Origin: Anaspis maculata
Lineage: Eukaryota > Arthropoda > Insecta > Coleoptera > Scraptiidae
Direction: 5' to 3'
Length of the DNA: 64,000 nucleotides
NCBI GenBank assembly: GCA_949128115.1
Contig: OX421967.1
Coordinates: forward strand, 19,422,635-19,486,634
The notes under the pieces were generated by a model that saw nothing but the letters and a program-made list of their open reading frames with translations, was not told where the DNA came from and ran no database searches. Of this stretch, positions 11,195 through 21,647 are shown piece after piece. Numbering within the stretch: position 1 is the first letter of the stretch; every line of letters begins with the position of its first letter. Both the position numbers and the translations under genes were made by a program.

Positions 11195-11555
11195 TATCAT
11201 CAAGTAAACACCTTGAAATCGTAAATTCTGACAGCGACAGCAAAGTTCCGTTTTCTATGTATGCTGTGGCGCGCGAAATCTTCTGCTGCAATGCGCATGG
11301 TCACAGGCACATACCTAACTTACAAATGACTAATGGAAGGGGAAAGTGCGAATAATTAATATGGTCTATATTTTGAATGTTTCCGTTTGGAAGCCAACTC
11401 CGCTGCTCCGCCAACGTCTTTGAGACTTGATGAGAGGTTGGAAAAATTGATTTTATTTTATTTTCACCTACAAAAAATTAATAAGGACGAACATTTTGAT
11501 TTTGGCTTACCTACAAGCATACAAATTTAGTGAAACCTCATCATTTCGATACAAA

Positions 11556-11600
11556 ATGAAGCACTTGGCGATCTTGCTCATGGTCATCGCTATTTGCTAT
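11556..11600 (+). CDS. candidate first coding exon encoding a signal peptide
   Basis: ATG at 11556, in a good context (ACAAAATGA), opens a 15-codon stretch MKHLAILLMVIAICY that ends exactly at a consensus splice donor (TAT|GTAAGTATT) at 11601. A lysine followed by a hydrophobic run is what a secretory signal peptide looks like, so this may be the first exon of a small secreted protein. The following intron would start just before repeat family B. I could not identify the next exon with confidence. Confidence 0.45.
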
Positions 11601-11702
11601 GTAAGTATTTTTTGATATCCGGGTAGGTACTCCGACTGAAAGGCCTCTAAATCGAAGTCGGTGATTCTCCTTCATCTGGCAATTAGGGGATTTCACTTCT
11701 AG

Positions 11703-12015
11703 TGCGGGCGCTAAGAGCCAAAATCGGGATGAACCTTGCAAATGGTGATGAAAGCATGAAATTCGGTACACTTACTCAGAGTCAGCCCCTCTTTCAGATA
11801 AGAGGTGGCGCCACGCCGAATTTTCACCGGAAGGGGGCTCGGGGAGCTCCTGAAAGTTCAAGGTGCTAGGACTCCCACTAAACGGCTTATCAGTTCGTTT
11901 TAATCATTAAAAAGAAAACTTATGAATATATTGTAGAAATTGACGGCGTTTATCGCCTTGTCCCGGGAGTTTTCCATTATGAAAAAAAATAAGTTTTTCG
12001 GCAGATCACAAAAAT
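11703..12015 (+). repeat. repeat family B, copy 2
   Basis: It matches 6606-6898 and 33409-33664 throughout, with an extra block TCAGATAAGAGGTGGCGCCA after CACCTCTT that is present in similar form at 33469. It ends in an A-rich stretch (GAAAAAAAATAAG). Confidence 0.85.
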
Positions 12016-12303
12016 TGATTTTATTTTATTTTCACCTACAAAGAATTGATAAAGAGATGTGCAACACGTTGATTCCCACAAATTCGTATCCTCTGAATTC
12101 GTTTGTGGAGTCAAAATTTTGATGGTGTATCTTCTTGAAGAGGGGCATTCCAAAGAGTAAGCTATTTTCAACACTAAGTTCAAACAGAATTTTTGTTCTG
12201 AATCGAAATTACTGAATTCCTCTCAGCAAAATATACCCTAAACCGTTCTTTGAAAGTACCGCGTGCGATTGAACAGTAAGTCGTGAAACACCATCAGAAT
12301 TTT
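12016..12303 (+). repeat. sequence downstream of family B, shared with 39140-39343 and 43110-43216
   Basis: TTGATTTTATTTTATTTTCACC through ATGTGCAACACGTTGATTCC to CACTAAGTTCAAACAGAA recurs at 39165-39343. The following TCGAAATTACTGAATTCCTC to ACCATCAGAATTT recurs at 43115-43216. In both other places the repeat is cut by family D at a CAGAATTTT word. Family B and this tail may be parts of one longer element. Confidence 0.75.
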
Positions 12304-12730
12304 TTTCTTCTGTGATGCTGCGCTCCACTCTCGACCGGGAGAATTAGGTTCCTACATAGCATGCGCGGAGTAATTCACTTCATTTTCACAGTGGAATGTG
12401 CGAATCAAGTAAATCTAGTCCCAAATTGCAGAAGAAAGCTGAATCTCCCAGAATCCACTATCAGTGTCGTTCTTTACGAAGTTTAGAAATCAAAAAACAA
12501 GTGAGTATGCCTTCACGTGCGTGAGTCTCAGTAGCGCATTTTCTCAAAGAGGCATATTGTGAACGTAAAGAAATCTGGTTGAAGGAGAAACACCATTCCT
12601 TACCCACTTTCTTCATTCGAAACTCATTGTGATATTGTGTTATCAGAATGGGGTACTTGCCAATGAAATAGGTTTGAATGCAAATTCTTTCACTCATCAA
12701 CATATTTTTTTGTTTGAGGGCGGGAGCTGG
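12304..12730. other. no gene recognised
   Basis: About 430 bp leading into the tandem array. The last part (TTTTTTTGTTTGAGGGCGG) is the tail of a degenerate array unit. Confidence 0.4.
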
Positions 12731-14130
12731 GCTATCCACATAGCGAAAGAATTAGATCGCTATGTCTTCGGGTTTATGTTTTCCATTTATCTCTTACTTT
12801 GAGGGCAGCGTGTGGGAATGGCAGCATTCGGCAAAGAAATTCTTCCACAGTTTGAGTTGGGAGTTTCTGAATGTTTGAGGTAACATTAAAATGTAATTCA
12901 GTGGAAATTATTGAAAGTTGCACTTTTTTTCTTTTGGGGGTGGAAGTTGGAGGCGGCGCCATGTCAAAGGTAGCCTATTCTTTCCCATTTTTAGTTAGCT
13001 ATCCATAGAGCGAAAGAATTAGATCGTTATGTCTTCGGGTTTATGTTTTTCATTCATCTCTCACTTTGAGGGCAGCGTGTGGGGGCGGCAACATTCGGCA
13101 AAGTAACTGTTACACAGTTTGAGTTGAGAGTTTCTAAATGTGAAGGAAATATGACAATCAGTGAAAATTGTGAAAATTGCATTTTTTTTTGTTTGAAGGC
13201 GGCAGCTGGAAGCGGCGGCTAATTAAAAGTGGCCTATATTTTTCTAATTTCAGTCAGCTATCAATATAGTGAAAGAATTAGATCGCTATGTCTTCAGGTT
13301 CATGTTTTACATTCATCTCTCACTTTGGGGGCGGCGTGTGGGAGCGGCAGAGTTTGGCAAAGAAATTCTTGCACAGTTTGAGTCAAGAGTTTTTAAATGT
13401 TCGAGGTAACATTATCAGCTAAATCAGTGAAAATTGTTGAAAATTGCACTTTTTTTCTTTTGGGGGCGGAAGCTGGAGGCGGCGCCATATCAAAAGTAGC
13501 CTATTCTTTTCCATTTTTAGTCAGCTATTCATATAGCGAAAAACTTAGATCGCTATGTCTTTAGGTTCATGTTTTTCATTTATCTCTTACTTTGGGGGCG
13601 GCGTGTGGGAGCGGCAGCGTTCGGCTAAGCAAATGTTGCACAATTTGAGTTGGCACTTCCTAAATGTTTAAGGGAACATCTCAATCAGTAACATTTGTGA
13701 ATGTTGCACTTTTTATCGTTTGGGGGCGAAATCTGGGGGCGGCGACTAACCAAAAGTAGCCTATCCTTTCCCATTTTTAGTCAGCTATTTATATACCGAA
13801 AGAATCAGATCGCTATGTCTTCGGGTCCATGTTTTTCATTTTAAAGTGATTGGGGGCGGTTTTTAGCAGTTTTTTCATGTCGGCGGCGCATATTGGAGAC
13901 GAAATGTTTCTTGGCTTACGTTTATAAGTGACAACTATGTATTATTCAAAAAATGAGAACACCAGAGCATCAGGTCTGGTAAAAAGTGCAATATTATGTT
14001 ATTTCAAGTTTATCGGGGGCGGTTTTCTCTATGTTGGCGGCGCAATATGGAGATCCAATATAGCCCAGCCCTCCTTTGGGAGTGGCAGCTATGTAACAGC
14101 GAAAAAATTAGAAAGCTAGGTCGTCTAGTT
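12731..14130. repeat. satellite-like tandem array, about 262-bp units, five copies plus a degenerate one
   Basis: The word GCGAAAGAATTAGATCGCTATGTCTT or a close variant recurs near 12745, 13012, 13270, 13538 and 13797, a period of 258-269 bp. A weaker version stands near 14100. Each unit also has CTCTCACTTTG(A/G)GGGC, GCGTGTGGG, an AGTTTGAGTTG block and GGGGGCGG followed by (A)AGCTGG. Units differ by about 10-20%, so the array is old or under weak homogenisation. It ends at a (GGAC)n tract. No unit is open throughout. Confidence 0.88.
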
Positions 14131-14146
14131 TGGGAGGAGTTCGATG

Positions 14147-14185
14147 AACGGACGGACGGACGGACGGACGGACGGACGGACGGAC
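14147..14185. repeat. (ACGG)n microsatellite, about nine units
   Basis: A perfect GGAC/ACGG tetranucleotide tract follows GGAGGAGTTCGATGA. Similar tetranucleotide tracts in other repeats lie at 53426-53485 and 54545-54576. Confidence 0.95.
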
Positions 14186-14735
14186 AAAGCGGTTGCAATA
14201 GCGATTTTCATCAAGATGGAAAATGCGCTAAAAATCTCGAAATACGACACATTTTTATTTGGGTTCGCCGCCGCCATCTTGCTTTTTGATAATTTGGCTA
14301 TATTGACAATTGATTTGAAGAGACGATTAAGTCAGCGAGCTTTTGACATAAAGTTTATGAAAATCGGCCAAGAAAGTGAAAAGTTGGAAAAAAATTATAA
14401 AACTTGTTTTATTTTTTTTTTCACCCGGTATAACGTAAGTACTCAACATCTGACAGCACCATTCGATCTAGAATTGTTTTTTGGGTAGATTAGTACTTTT
14501 ATTTGAAGAAAATCGCAAAAACTCCAAGAAATATCAGCGAACTGAAGAATTGACCAGTCGCCAACTTTGATGCGATATTGCTGGAAAATGTACCAGAAAT
14601 CGCGAAAGCACCCGAGTGATTATTTGTCCTGGGACGATCCTCTAACGATTCCAAAAATAAAATTTTGATTTTGGAATTTCGAAATAAAGTTTTTTCTACA
14701 GAAGTACTGCTAGGGCCTGGATTACCTAGTGCCCC
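14186..14735. other. no gene recognised
   Basis: About 550 bp with no coding exon that I can support. It separates the tetranucleotide tract from the large concentric palindrome. Confidence 0.4.
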
Positions 14736-17700
14736 CACTATAACGCAACACCAAAATTTTGCCATAACTTTGGATTTTTTTAAAACCATTCGTTTGATTT
14801 AAAAAAATCTTATTCTCTCTGGTGAAAGGTTGATTCCTCAAGAATAACAGTGTGTAAGAAACACTGACGTAAGAAATAATCGAAAAAAGTCAATAATGGC
14901 TATATACCGGGTGTGACATTGGTGTTGTGTTTTTTCCCATATTTTTGGAGCCTCGCATGGAGAGTACCCAGCGACAGTAAAAGATCACGATTCATGGCCA
15001 ACTGTACCCTGTTTTTTCTCAACATTCCTGTTTTCAGTGTTTTTGTTTCATTTCATTATGTCAATTTTCAAGGAAGATTCAATTTTCTTCTTTCCTCATC
15101 ATGCTTTCTCTCTTTTTGAGAGTTAGTCACTATTCAAGAGAAGGAATGTGTAAATTGCTCTTGTAATTCTTGTCACAAAGTGCCCGTTTACAAAAATCTC
15201 CATCCCCTCATTTTGAAGCTATGTATCGGGTGTGGCATTATTAGTGTCGATCTTTTCGATATCTTAGAAGTCCCTCTGTAGAGAGTACCGGCAAAAGTAT
15301 AAAATGGCAATTCAAGGCAAACTGTACCTACTTTTATCCTTTGATATTTTTTATGTTTTGCCCAAATATCCACGTTTTGGGGGATATATACAGGGTGTCC
15401 CACGAAGTAACCGACATAGTTCAAGGGTAGATGTCCTTTATCGAGACAAATCAGAATCTGCCTTCGAAATTTTCCTGACGCCCCCTGTTTCCGATGTACA
15501 GGGTGATTTATGTGTTCAACCGAAAAGTTTGATTGGCCTGTACAGGATGGTCCATCATAGCGTAATTATCCCATAGCCGTCTCACCGTTCAAGATAGAGA
15601 AAAAGATGTGGAGAAGAAGTTATATGGTTTGATGAGACCTATAACATAAAATTATTTTCAGCTATACAGGTGTCCCATTTTGACGGGATCAACAGAACGT
15701 CAATTTTTTTAAATAGAACACCCTATATTTTTTTGCATTTTCGGATTCAGCTTTATTAATTGTGCTATGCCTGTATTTTTGTTTTCCAATTGTGTGGCAG
15801 CGCTACCAACTGAAAATTAAAAACTGAAAAAAATTGCATTTCCACAGTTATCTTGAAAAAATCGTAGCGGCCTTGCTTTTCAAAACTAAGAGATGAAACT
15901 TGTCATGGTGATAGTCAAGTCAAAGACCAATATCCCAATGTCAAAAAATTGCGGCTTCTTGATACAGGGCGTTCACAAAATAAAATCAAACTTTGTAATT
16001 TTCTCATAACTCATTTTTTTCAAATAGCATGCCCCTAATTTTATAACGTTATCTGATAGCTTTTTTTATCCTCTTTCATTTTTACCGGGGGTACTCTACC
16101 CTTAAACTTAATTTTTTTCGAGATAATCGGGAATTTTCACAAAATTTGTGATTTTTTCAATTTTTTTCACAAATTGAGTTGGCCGTGATGAATGACAGAC
16201 AAGCCAAATAGTAACTCTAAGTTAGTCAGTCTGAATATAGCCGAACAAATAAAAATGACTTTACGCGAGAGAAAATGATTGATACGATATTCTGGTAATA
16301 ATCCAGATATCCAGGATCCCACTTTGTTTTTTCTGCGTTGAAGCCATTTTTTTTGTTCGACAATATTCAGACTGACTAACTGAGAGTTGCGTACTATTTG
16401 GCTTGTCTGTCATTCATCACGACCGACTCAATTTGTGAAAAAAAAATAAAAAAATCACAAATTTTGTGAAAATTTCCGATTATCTCGAGAAAAATGAAGT
16501 TTAAGGGTAGGGTACTCCTAATAAAATAGAAAGAGGATAAAAAAAGCAATCAGATAACGTTATAAAGTTTTGTTAAGTTTTTTTAAGTTTGATTTTTTTT
16601 TGTGAACGCCCTGTATTAAGAAATCGCAATTTTTTGACATTGGGATATTGGTTTGTGACTTGACTATCACCATGTCAAGTTTCATTTTTCAGTTTTGAAA
16701 AGCAAGGCCGTTACAATTTTTTCAAGATAACTGTGAAAATGCGATTTTTTTCAGTTTTCAATTTTTAGTTGGTAGCACTGCCACACAATTCAAAAACAAA
16801 AATACAGGCATAAGACAATTGAAAAAGCTGAATCCGAAAATGCAAAAAAATATAGGGTGTTCTATTTAAAAAAATTGACGTTTTGTTGATCCCATCAAAA
16901 TGGGACACCTGTATAGCTGAAAATAATTTTAGGTTATAGGTGTAATCAAACCATATAACTTCTTCCTTACATCTTTTTCTTTATCTTGAAGGGTAAGACC
17001 GCTATGGGATAATTACGCTAGGATGGACCACCCTGTATATCGGAAACAGGGGGCGACAGGAAAATTTTGAAGGCAGATTCTGATTTGTCTCGATAAAGTA
17101 CATCTACCCTTGACTATGTCGGTTACTTCGTGGGGCACCCTGTATATAGTGCTATTCTGTAAAAAATAGCATTCCATAAACGCTCTGTTATGTGAAAATT
17201 CGTGTCGGCCATTGGCTGTTACCTAGGTAATAACAGCGTAACAGAGCCTTTATGTAATGTAATTTTTTAGAGAATCGCACCAATAAAAAGATATTCTGAA
17301 TTTAGAGAAATTTCTCGTATGGCGTATTTCTAGTGAGTAGCTGTGCATCCACACTAATGATGCCACACCCGGTACATAGCCTAAAATTGAGGGGATGAAG
17401 ATTTTGCAAGCGGGCAACTTTGTGACAAGAATTATAAGAGCAATGGACACATTCTTATTCCTCCTCTTGAACAGTGACTCACCCTCAAAATGGCCATGAA
17501 ATGGCCACTGTGGCGGTACTCTCCATGCGAGGCTCCAAAAATATGTGAAAAAAACACAACATCAATGTCACACCCGATATGAAGCCATTATTGACATTTT
17601 TCGATTATTTCTTACACAGTGTTAGTTATTCTTGAGGAATCAACCTTTCACCCAAAATAAGAGTTTCTCAAATCAGACGGATGCGATGGTTTGAAAAAAA

Positions 17701-17756
17701 ACCGACTTCAAAGTTATTGCAAAATTTTAGTGTTGCGGTAATTTTGTACGCCAGTG
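14736..17756. mobile_element. 3.0-kb concentric palindrome with seven nested pairs of transposon-like termini
   Basis: The two halves are inverted copies about 1.5 kb long meeting near 16290. Successive mirrored pairs are: CACTA..CAGTG (14736/17756), CCGGGTGTGACAT (14907/17576), CGGGTGTGGCAT (15226/17372), CAGGGTGTCCCACGAAG (15391/17142), CAGGATGGTCCATC (15543/17035), CAGGTGTCCCATTTTGA (15667/16911) and CAGGGCGTTCACAAA (15965/16613). Most are flanked by TA. The spacer between consecutive termini is also mirrored, except for unmatched stretches about 15260-15390 and 17150-17340. No transposase frame is evident. Confidence 0.88.
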
Positions 17757-17769
17757 TATTTTTCCTCAG

Positions 17770-18120
17770 GTAAAACTTGTGTAATGGTGATGGAGGTGCT
17801 TCTATAAATGATGGTGGAGGTGCCTTCATAGACCCGGCACCTCCACCATTATCAAATAGGTTCGTCGCTTGACCGCCTGATAATTAGGCACCTAAGTTTG
17901 CAGGACCGAAATGGAATGACTGCCGACATGCACAAAGCCTTTTATCATGAACATCTACTTTGATCTACCTCCTTTGATTTGCAATCTTTTTGAAGATAAC
18001 GCAACGAAATGACACGTCAGATTAGGTGATTCTGCATGCCAAAAATATCTACCACTATTTTAAGGTGACGGTAATGATCGCGGAGGTGCCTTAATAAACT
18101 CGGCACCTCCACCATTATCC
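17770..18120 (+). repeat. repeat family E, copy 1 (GGAGGTGCC hairpin repeat)
   Basis: GGTAAAACTTGTGTAATGG to ATTATCAAATAGGTTCGTCGC and on to TGACACGTCAGATTAGGTGA is shared with 21000-21110 and 47265-47540. It carries the hairpin GGTGGAGGTGCC..GGCACCTCCACC at 17811-17850 and again at 18083-18118. Confidence 0.8.
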
Positions 18121-18760
18121 ACCCGAGAGGGCGTCTCGCCCGCGTTTTGACCAAGACGACTCGCTTTTGATGCAGGACTCCAATTAAAAATTCATTCCTG
18201 CTGGGAGATAGATTTTCGAAAAAATCTGTCGTGTAGACCAGACCTATTTTTAAAAACGACACGGTTCCGGTTTTCCGACGGTAATTTTTTCGAAATAAAA
18301 TTGGCCATGCACATTCCGCAAATTTGAAAAAATTGCAGTGCAAACTTTGACAAGCGGTGAGCCCCACGAAATGAAATACTCATTTAAGGTGCAGACATGC
18401 TGGGAATGAAAGTTTGAAAAAAGATTGAATTAATTTTTGGAGTGAAATTTTTTGAATCTAACCCACCAGGTTTCGAGTTTTCCTCTATGAAAAAACTGCA
18501 TATTTTTCAACTTTTTATACCGTGAACAGTTTTTCGTCATTTTTCCAAACAAGAGGTGACTGGTTCTTGAACATTTTCCAACAATTTTTTTTCCAATTTC
18601 CCGGGAATTTTTCCGTTGAAAATGTAAAACAGGCTTGGGTTATCGAAACCGGATTTGAATGATAGAGCCTCAAGTGAAGCCGTAATTGACGATCTTCATA
18701 ATTAGATGATTTGAAAAAAGAGTTGAGTTCTCAAAATTATCATGCAAAATATTTTCAATC
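18121..18760 (+). repeat. repeat family F, copy 1
   Basis: A long diverged repeat: GCGTCTCGCCCGCGTTTTGA, TTCATTCCTGCTGGGAGAT, ACGGTTCCGGTTTTCCGAC, GGTGCAGACATGCTGGGAAT and TTCTTGAACATTTTCC recur in the same order at 37978-38570 (+), 52040-52500 (+) and 57700-58260 (-). No coding capacity seen. Confidence 0.8.
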
Positions 18761-18805
18761 TTTCTGTGGTGCCAGTTCCAGATCGTGCACCTTCATCCCA
18801 TGTAA

Positions 18806-18932
18806 GGTTGCGGACTCATAAAAGTTTACACCGACGGCGATTGAGTGGCCATGCTAATTCAGTTTTGACGTAATTTTGAATGGGCATGGCCACACGATTG
18901 TCATCGGTGTAAACTTTTATGAGTCCGCAACC
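18806..18932. mobile_element. 127-bp hairpin element (MITE-like)
   Basis: GGTTGCGGACTCATAAAAGT is followed at 18932 by its exact inverse. Arms of about 40 bp, then a partly matching inner stem (GTGGCCATGC..GCATGGCCAC), give a compact cruciform-capable sequence. Confidence 0.85.
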
Positions 18933-20404
18933 GTACATACCAATGCGCCTGACTGCTTCACTCGCTTTTCTTTCTACATAATTTGGTTCCAAATGGAAAA
19001 CTGCATAACCTTTCAGCTCGTTAACAGATTTATTCTAACGTTCTTTAAACAAAGGGTAATTGATTCTTGAACATTTCCAGGCAATTTTTCTTGATATTCT
19101 TCAAGTTTTCCGCGAGTGTTCCGCTTCAAAATCCACCGCGGCCTAGCTTATCGAGACCAGACTCAAATGATGGAGCTCTAAATGAATCCCTTATTAGAGA
19201 AAATATCTCAATTCTTCAATCTTTTTCTCTAACTTCCCACCCGAAGGGACACCATTTCATGATAAAATTTCCATCAGTTTCTTGACACCCTGTAACTTGG
19301 AAACTGAAGCCCGAAAAACAAAATGTACATGAAAAATTTTCTTGCATTTGGCCAAAAAATTCAACCCTACATTTTGAGCACTTGAACCGTGAACACCCCC
19401 TTGTTATGTAGTTTCACTCACAATTCAACTCACAAATATATTTTTGGAATAGTTTCCGTATTTTACTTCAAAAGTTGGACTCTTTTCTAGAACGTGTTTC
19501 GCGATTCTCTACTGAAATTTGGATACTCAATGTCCTTCCATGGTATAGATGATATGGATCCCGATTTTTTCTTAGGGGATATGTAAGAGATTTCATTCAC
19601 GCTAATAAGCCGAAAACTATCTCAGCAACTTGAGAAAAATATTAAGTCGTGATCCAAGAGTCAATCTCAGATATTTTACGAAAAGTTGGGAAGCTGTAGT
19701 ATCTAAGTATCTAACTAACTATAGCGATAAAAAAAATAGAATAAATAATATACAATTCAGCGATTTGGGAGACTTTCACCAGTTACTTATATGTATAGAA
19801 ATAATACCGGGACATTTTTCTATATTTTTGAACCGAGAAGAATCAACTTCTCATAACAATAAATTCATTCACCGTTATATTCTGTCGATATTTTTTTCAA
19901 AAATTCTGCATTATACTTCTGATAGGTAAATACTGAATACGTCATTTAGGAATAGAAAAATTCACCGGTATTATTGATTATCACAGGTATTGTATCTACT
20001 TACGCAAGTTCGGTCAAACACCAAGAAGTTGGACTTTCAAGTTGTCCTGGGTATGCCAAAAGCTGGGGAAGCGAGTCGATTGTCTTTTTTCACAAAAACG
20101 TCAAAAATCTTGTCACTTGAGTGAAAAAAATCACGAAAAGCTTCGCACAGCTTTTGTAAAGTTTGGTAAATACTTTTGTAAAGTATTTTCTCTACAAAAA
20201 ATCGCACAATTCACACACAAAAATCACACACTTTTCGAAAACTTGGATTACTCGTAGGTCGTCAAGAAGTGCAGCGTTTAAAATGCAAATTGCAAGTGAG
20301 CCCTTCATGTCGATGCGTCTTTTTATGATGGGCGTCCGCAGATTCGGCGTAGGTGGAGGGGTTAGAAGCTTAGCGGGAATGGATGGGATGGGCTTGTTCT
20401 ATCC
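18933..20404. other. family-F-like fragments, otherwise unrecognised
   Basis: 19000-19290 contains diverged family F words (TTGATTCTTGAACATTTCC, TCGAGACCAGACTCAAATGA, CACCCGAAGGGACACC). The rest has open frames, one of 99 codons at 19630-19929 (MRKILSRDPRVNLRYFTKSW at its start), that I do not recognise and would not call a gene without other evidence. Confidence 0.4.
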
Positions 20405-21640
20405 ATAAAGAGGTTTTAAACTAGTCAGAGCCAACAGGAATCGAGAAATGAGAAAATCAGTTGGCAAACTGATTTGGGCGCTTCTCATTGGGTCTGGCTA
20501 GTTTGAGATTTCTGATGGAACAGACCTATTGTTTCAGTTTGTTTTTTAACTGAATACTCTATCTTCCGTCACACGGTGTTTCACATACGCATGACAAAAA
20601 TGTACGAGGTGAAACTTTAACCCATTTAACTGCCCATGTCCACGCCGCATGCCGTATATCTAATTATTATATACTTAGTTGGGAATGTATCAGGGAATCG
20701 GATGGAATAAAATGTCAAACCGCTTCTTATTCTTTTCCCGAAGTTTTGATCGCGGTTTTGCAGCTCTTCTTTAAGGCCAAGTATAATTATGTTAAAGAAA
20801 ACTCGTAAAAAGAATTTTCAGGAATAATGTCCTGTCTAATTTTTTACTCGACACAACGCAGGGGTATCCCTCTAAAATACCACGAGAGCCACTTCCGTCG
20901 TACTCCGTAGAATAAGTATAGGTCTACGTCCGTCGGCGAGTTGTGACTGTGAGCTGTGCGAGAAAATTAATTTGAAATTGAAACATACCATTTCGCCTTA
21001 TAGGTAAAACTTGTGTATAATGATGGTGGATATGCTTTTATAAACTCGGCACCTCCACCATTATTAAACAGGTTCGTCGCTTGACCGCTTACAATCGGAC
21101 CATGGCATCGGTATATCGAGTTATGGCTCGTTGGAAAAACTGCAGATTTGTAACTTTTTCAAAAAATTTTGAAAGTGCTTCAGGTGGAAATGCAAAATCA
21201 GATTTGTCGAGACCGGACTCAAATGATGAAGCTTAAAATGGAGCCCTAATTAATGATTGTTGCAAAGAGATGATCAGGGAGAAGCTTCGAAGTCTTTCTG
21301 AAAAATTCAAATTTCCTTGAATTTTTTGTTCAGTCATTATGCAGATGATGCATAATGTTTCAATTCTTCTCTAAAATTCCAACTTCTCATTCTCACCCGA
21401 AGGGACGCGGACGGATGTTTCGAACGAAAAAAACTTCATATAGGCTCCTGGACACAAGTCGGGAAAGTATTGTGGTGCTACAGCCGATTTTATTTTTCCA
21501 AAAGATATCTAAAAATGGAATATTGGTTTTCTATGAGATTTTTAACGTTTTCCTCCAAACATATTATAGCCATACATAAGTAGGTACTTAGATCCGAACT
21601 CATATGTTGAATCGAGACAAATCAAGTAAATTCAAGTTTA
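20405..21640 (+). repeat. long mosaic repeat (families G, E, F), reference copy without insertions
   Basis: 20500-20680 matches 44450-44880 and, inverted, 51410-51480. 20690-21000 matches 46975-47270. 21000-21110 is family E, and 21110-21640 matches 52300-52850. It is thus a nearly uninterrupted copy showing how segments separated elsewhere by insertions join, for example ATTATTATATACTTAGTTGG at 20656-20675. Confidence 0.8.
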
Positions 21641-21647
21641 TATTATA

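Noticed and set aside
14010..14289. Frames crossing the (ACGG)n tract on both strands
   Set aside because: Open because the tetranucleotide tract lacks stops; shadows of each other.
19630..19929. 99-codon frame MRKILSRDPRVNLRYFTKSW...
   Set aside because: Composition is plausible, but there is no upstream start context, acceptor or family resemblance. Kept only as unrecognised sequence.
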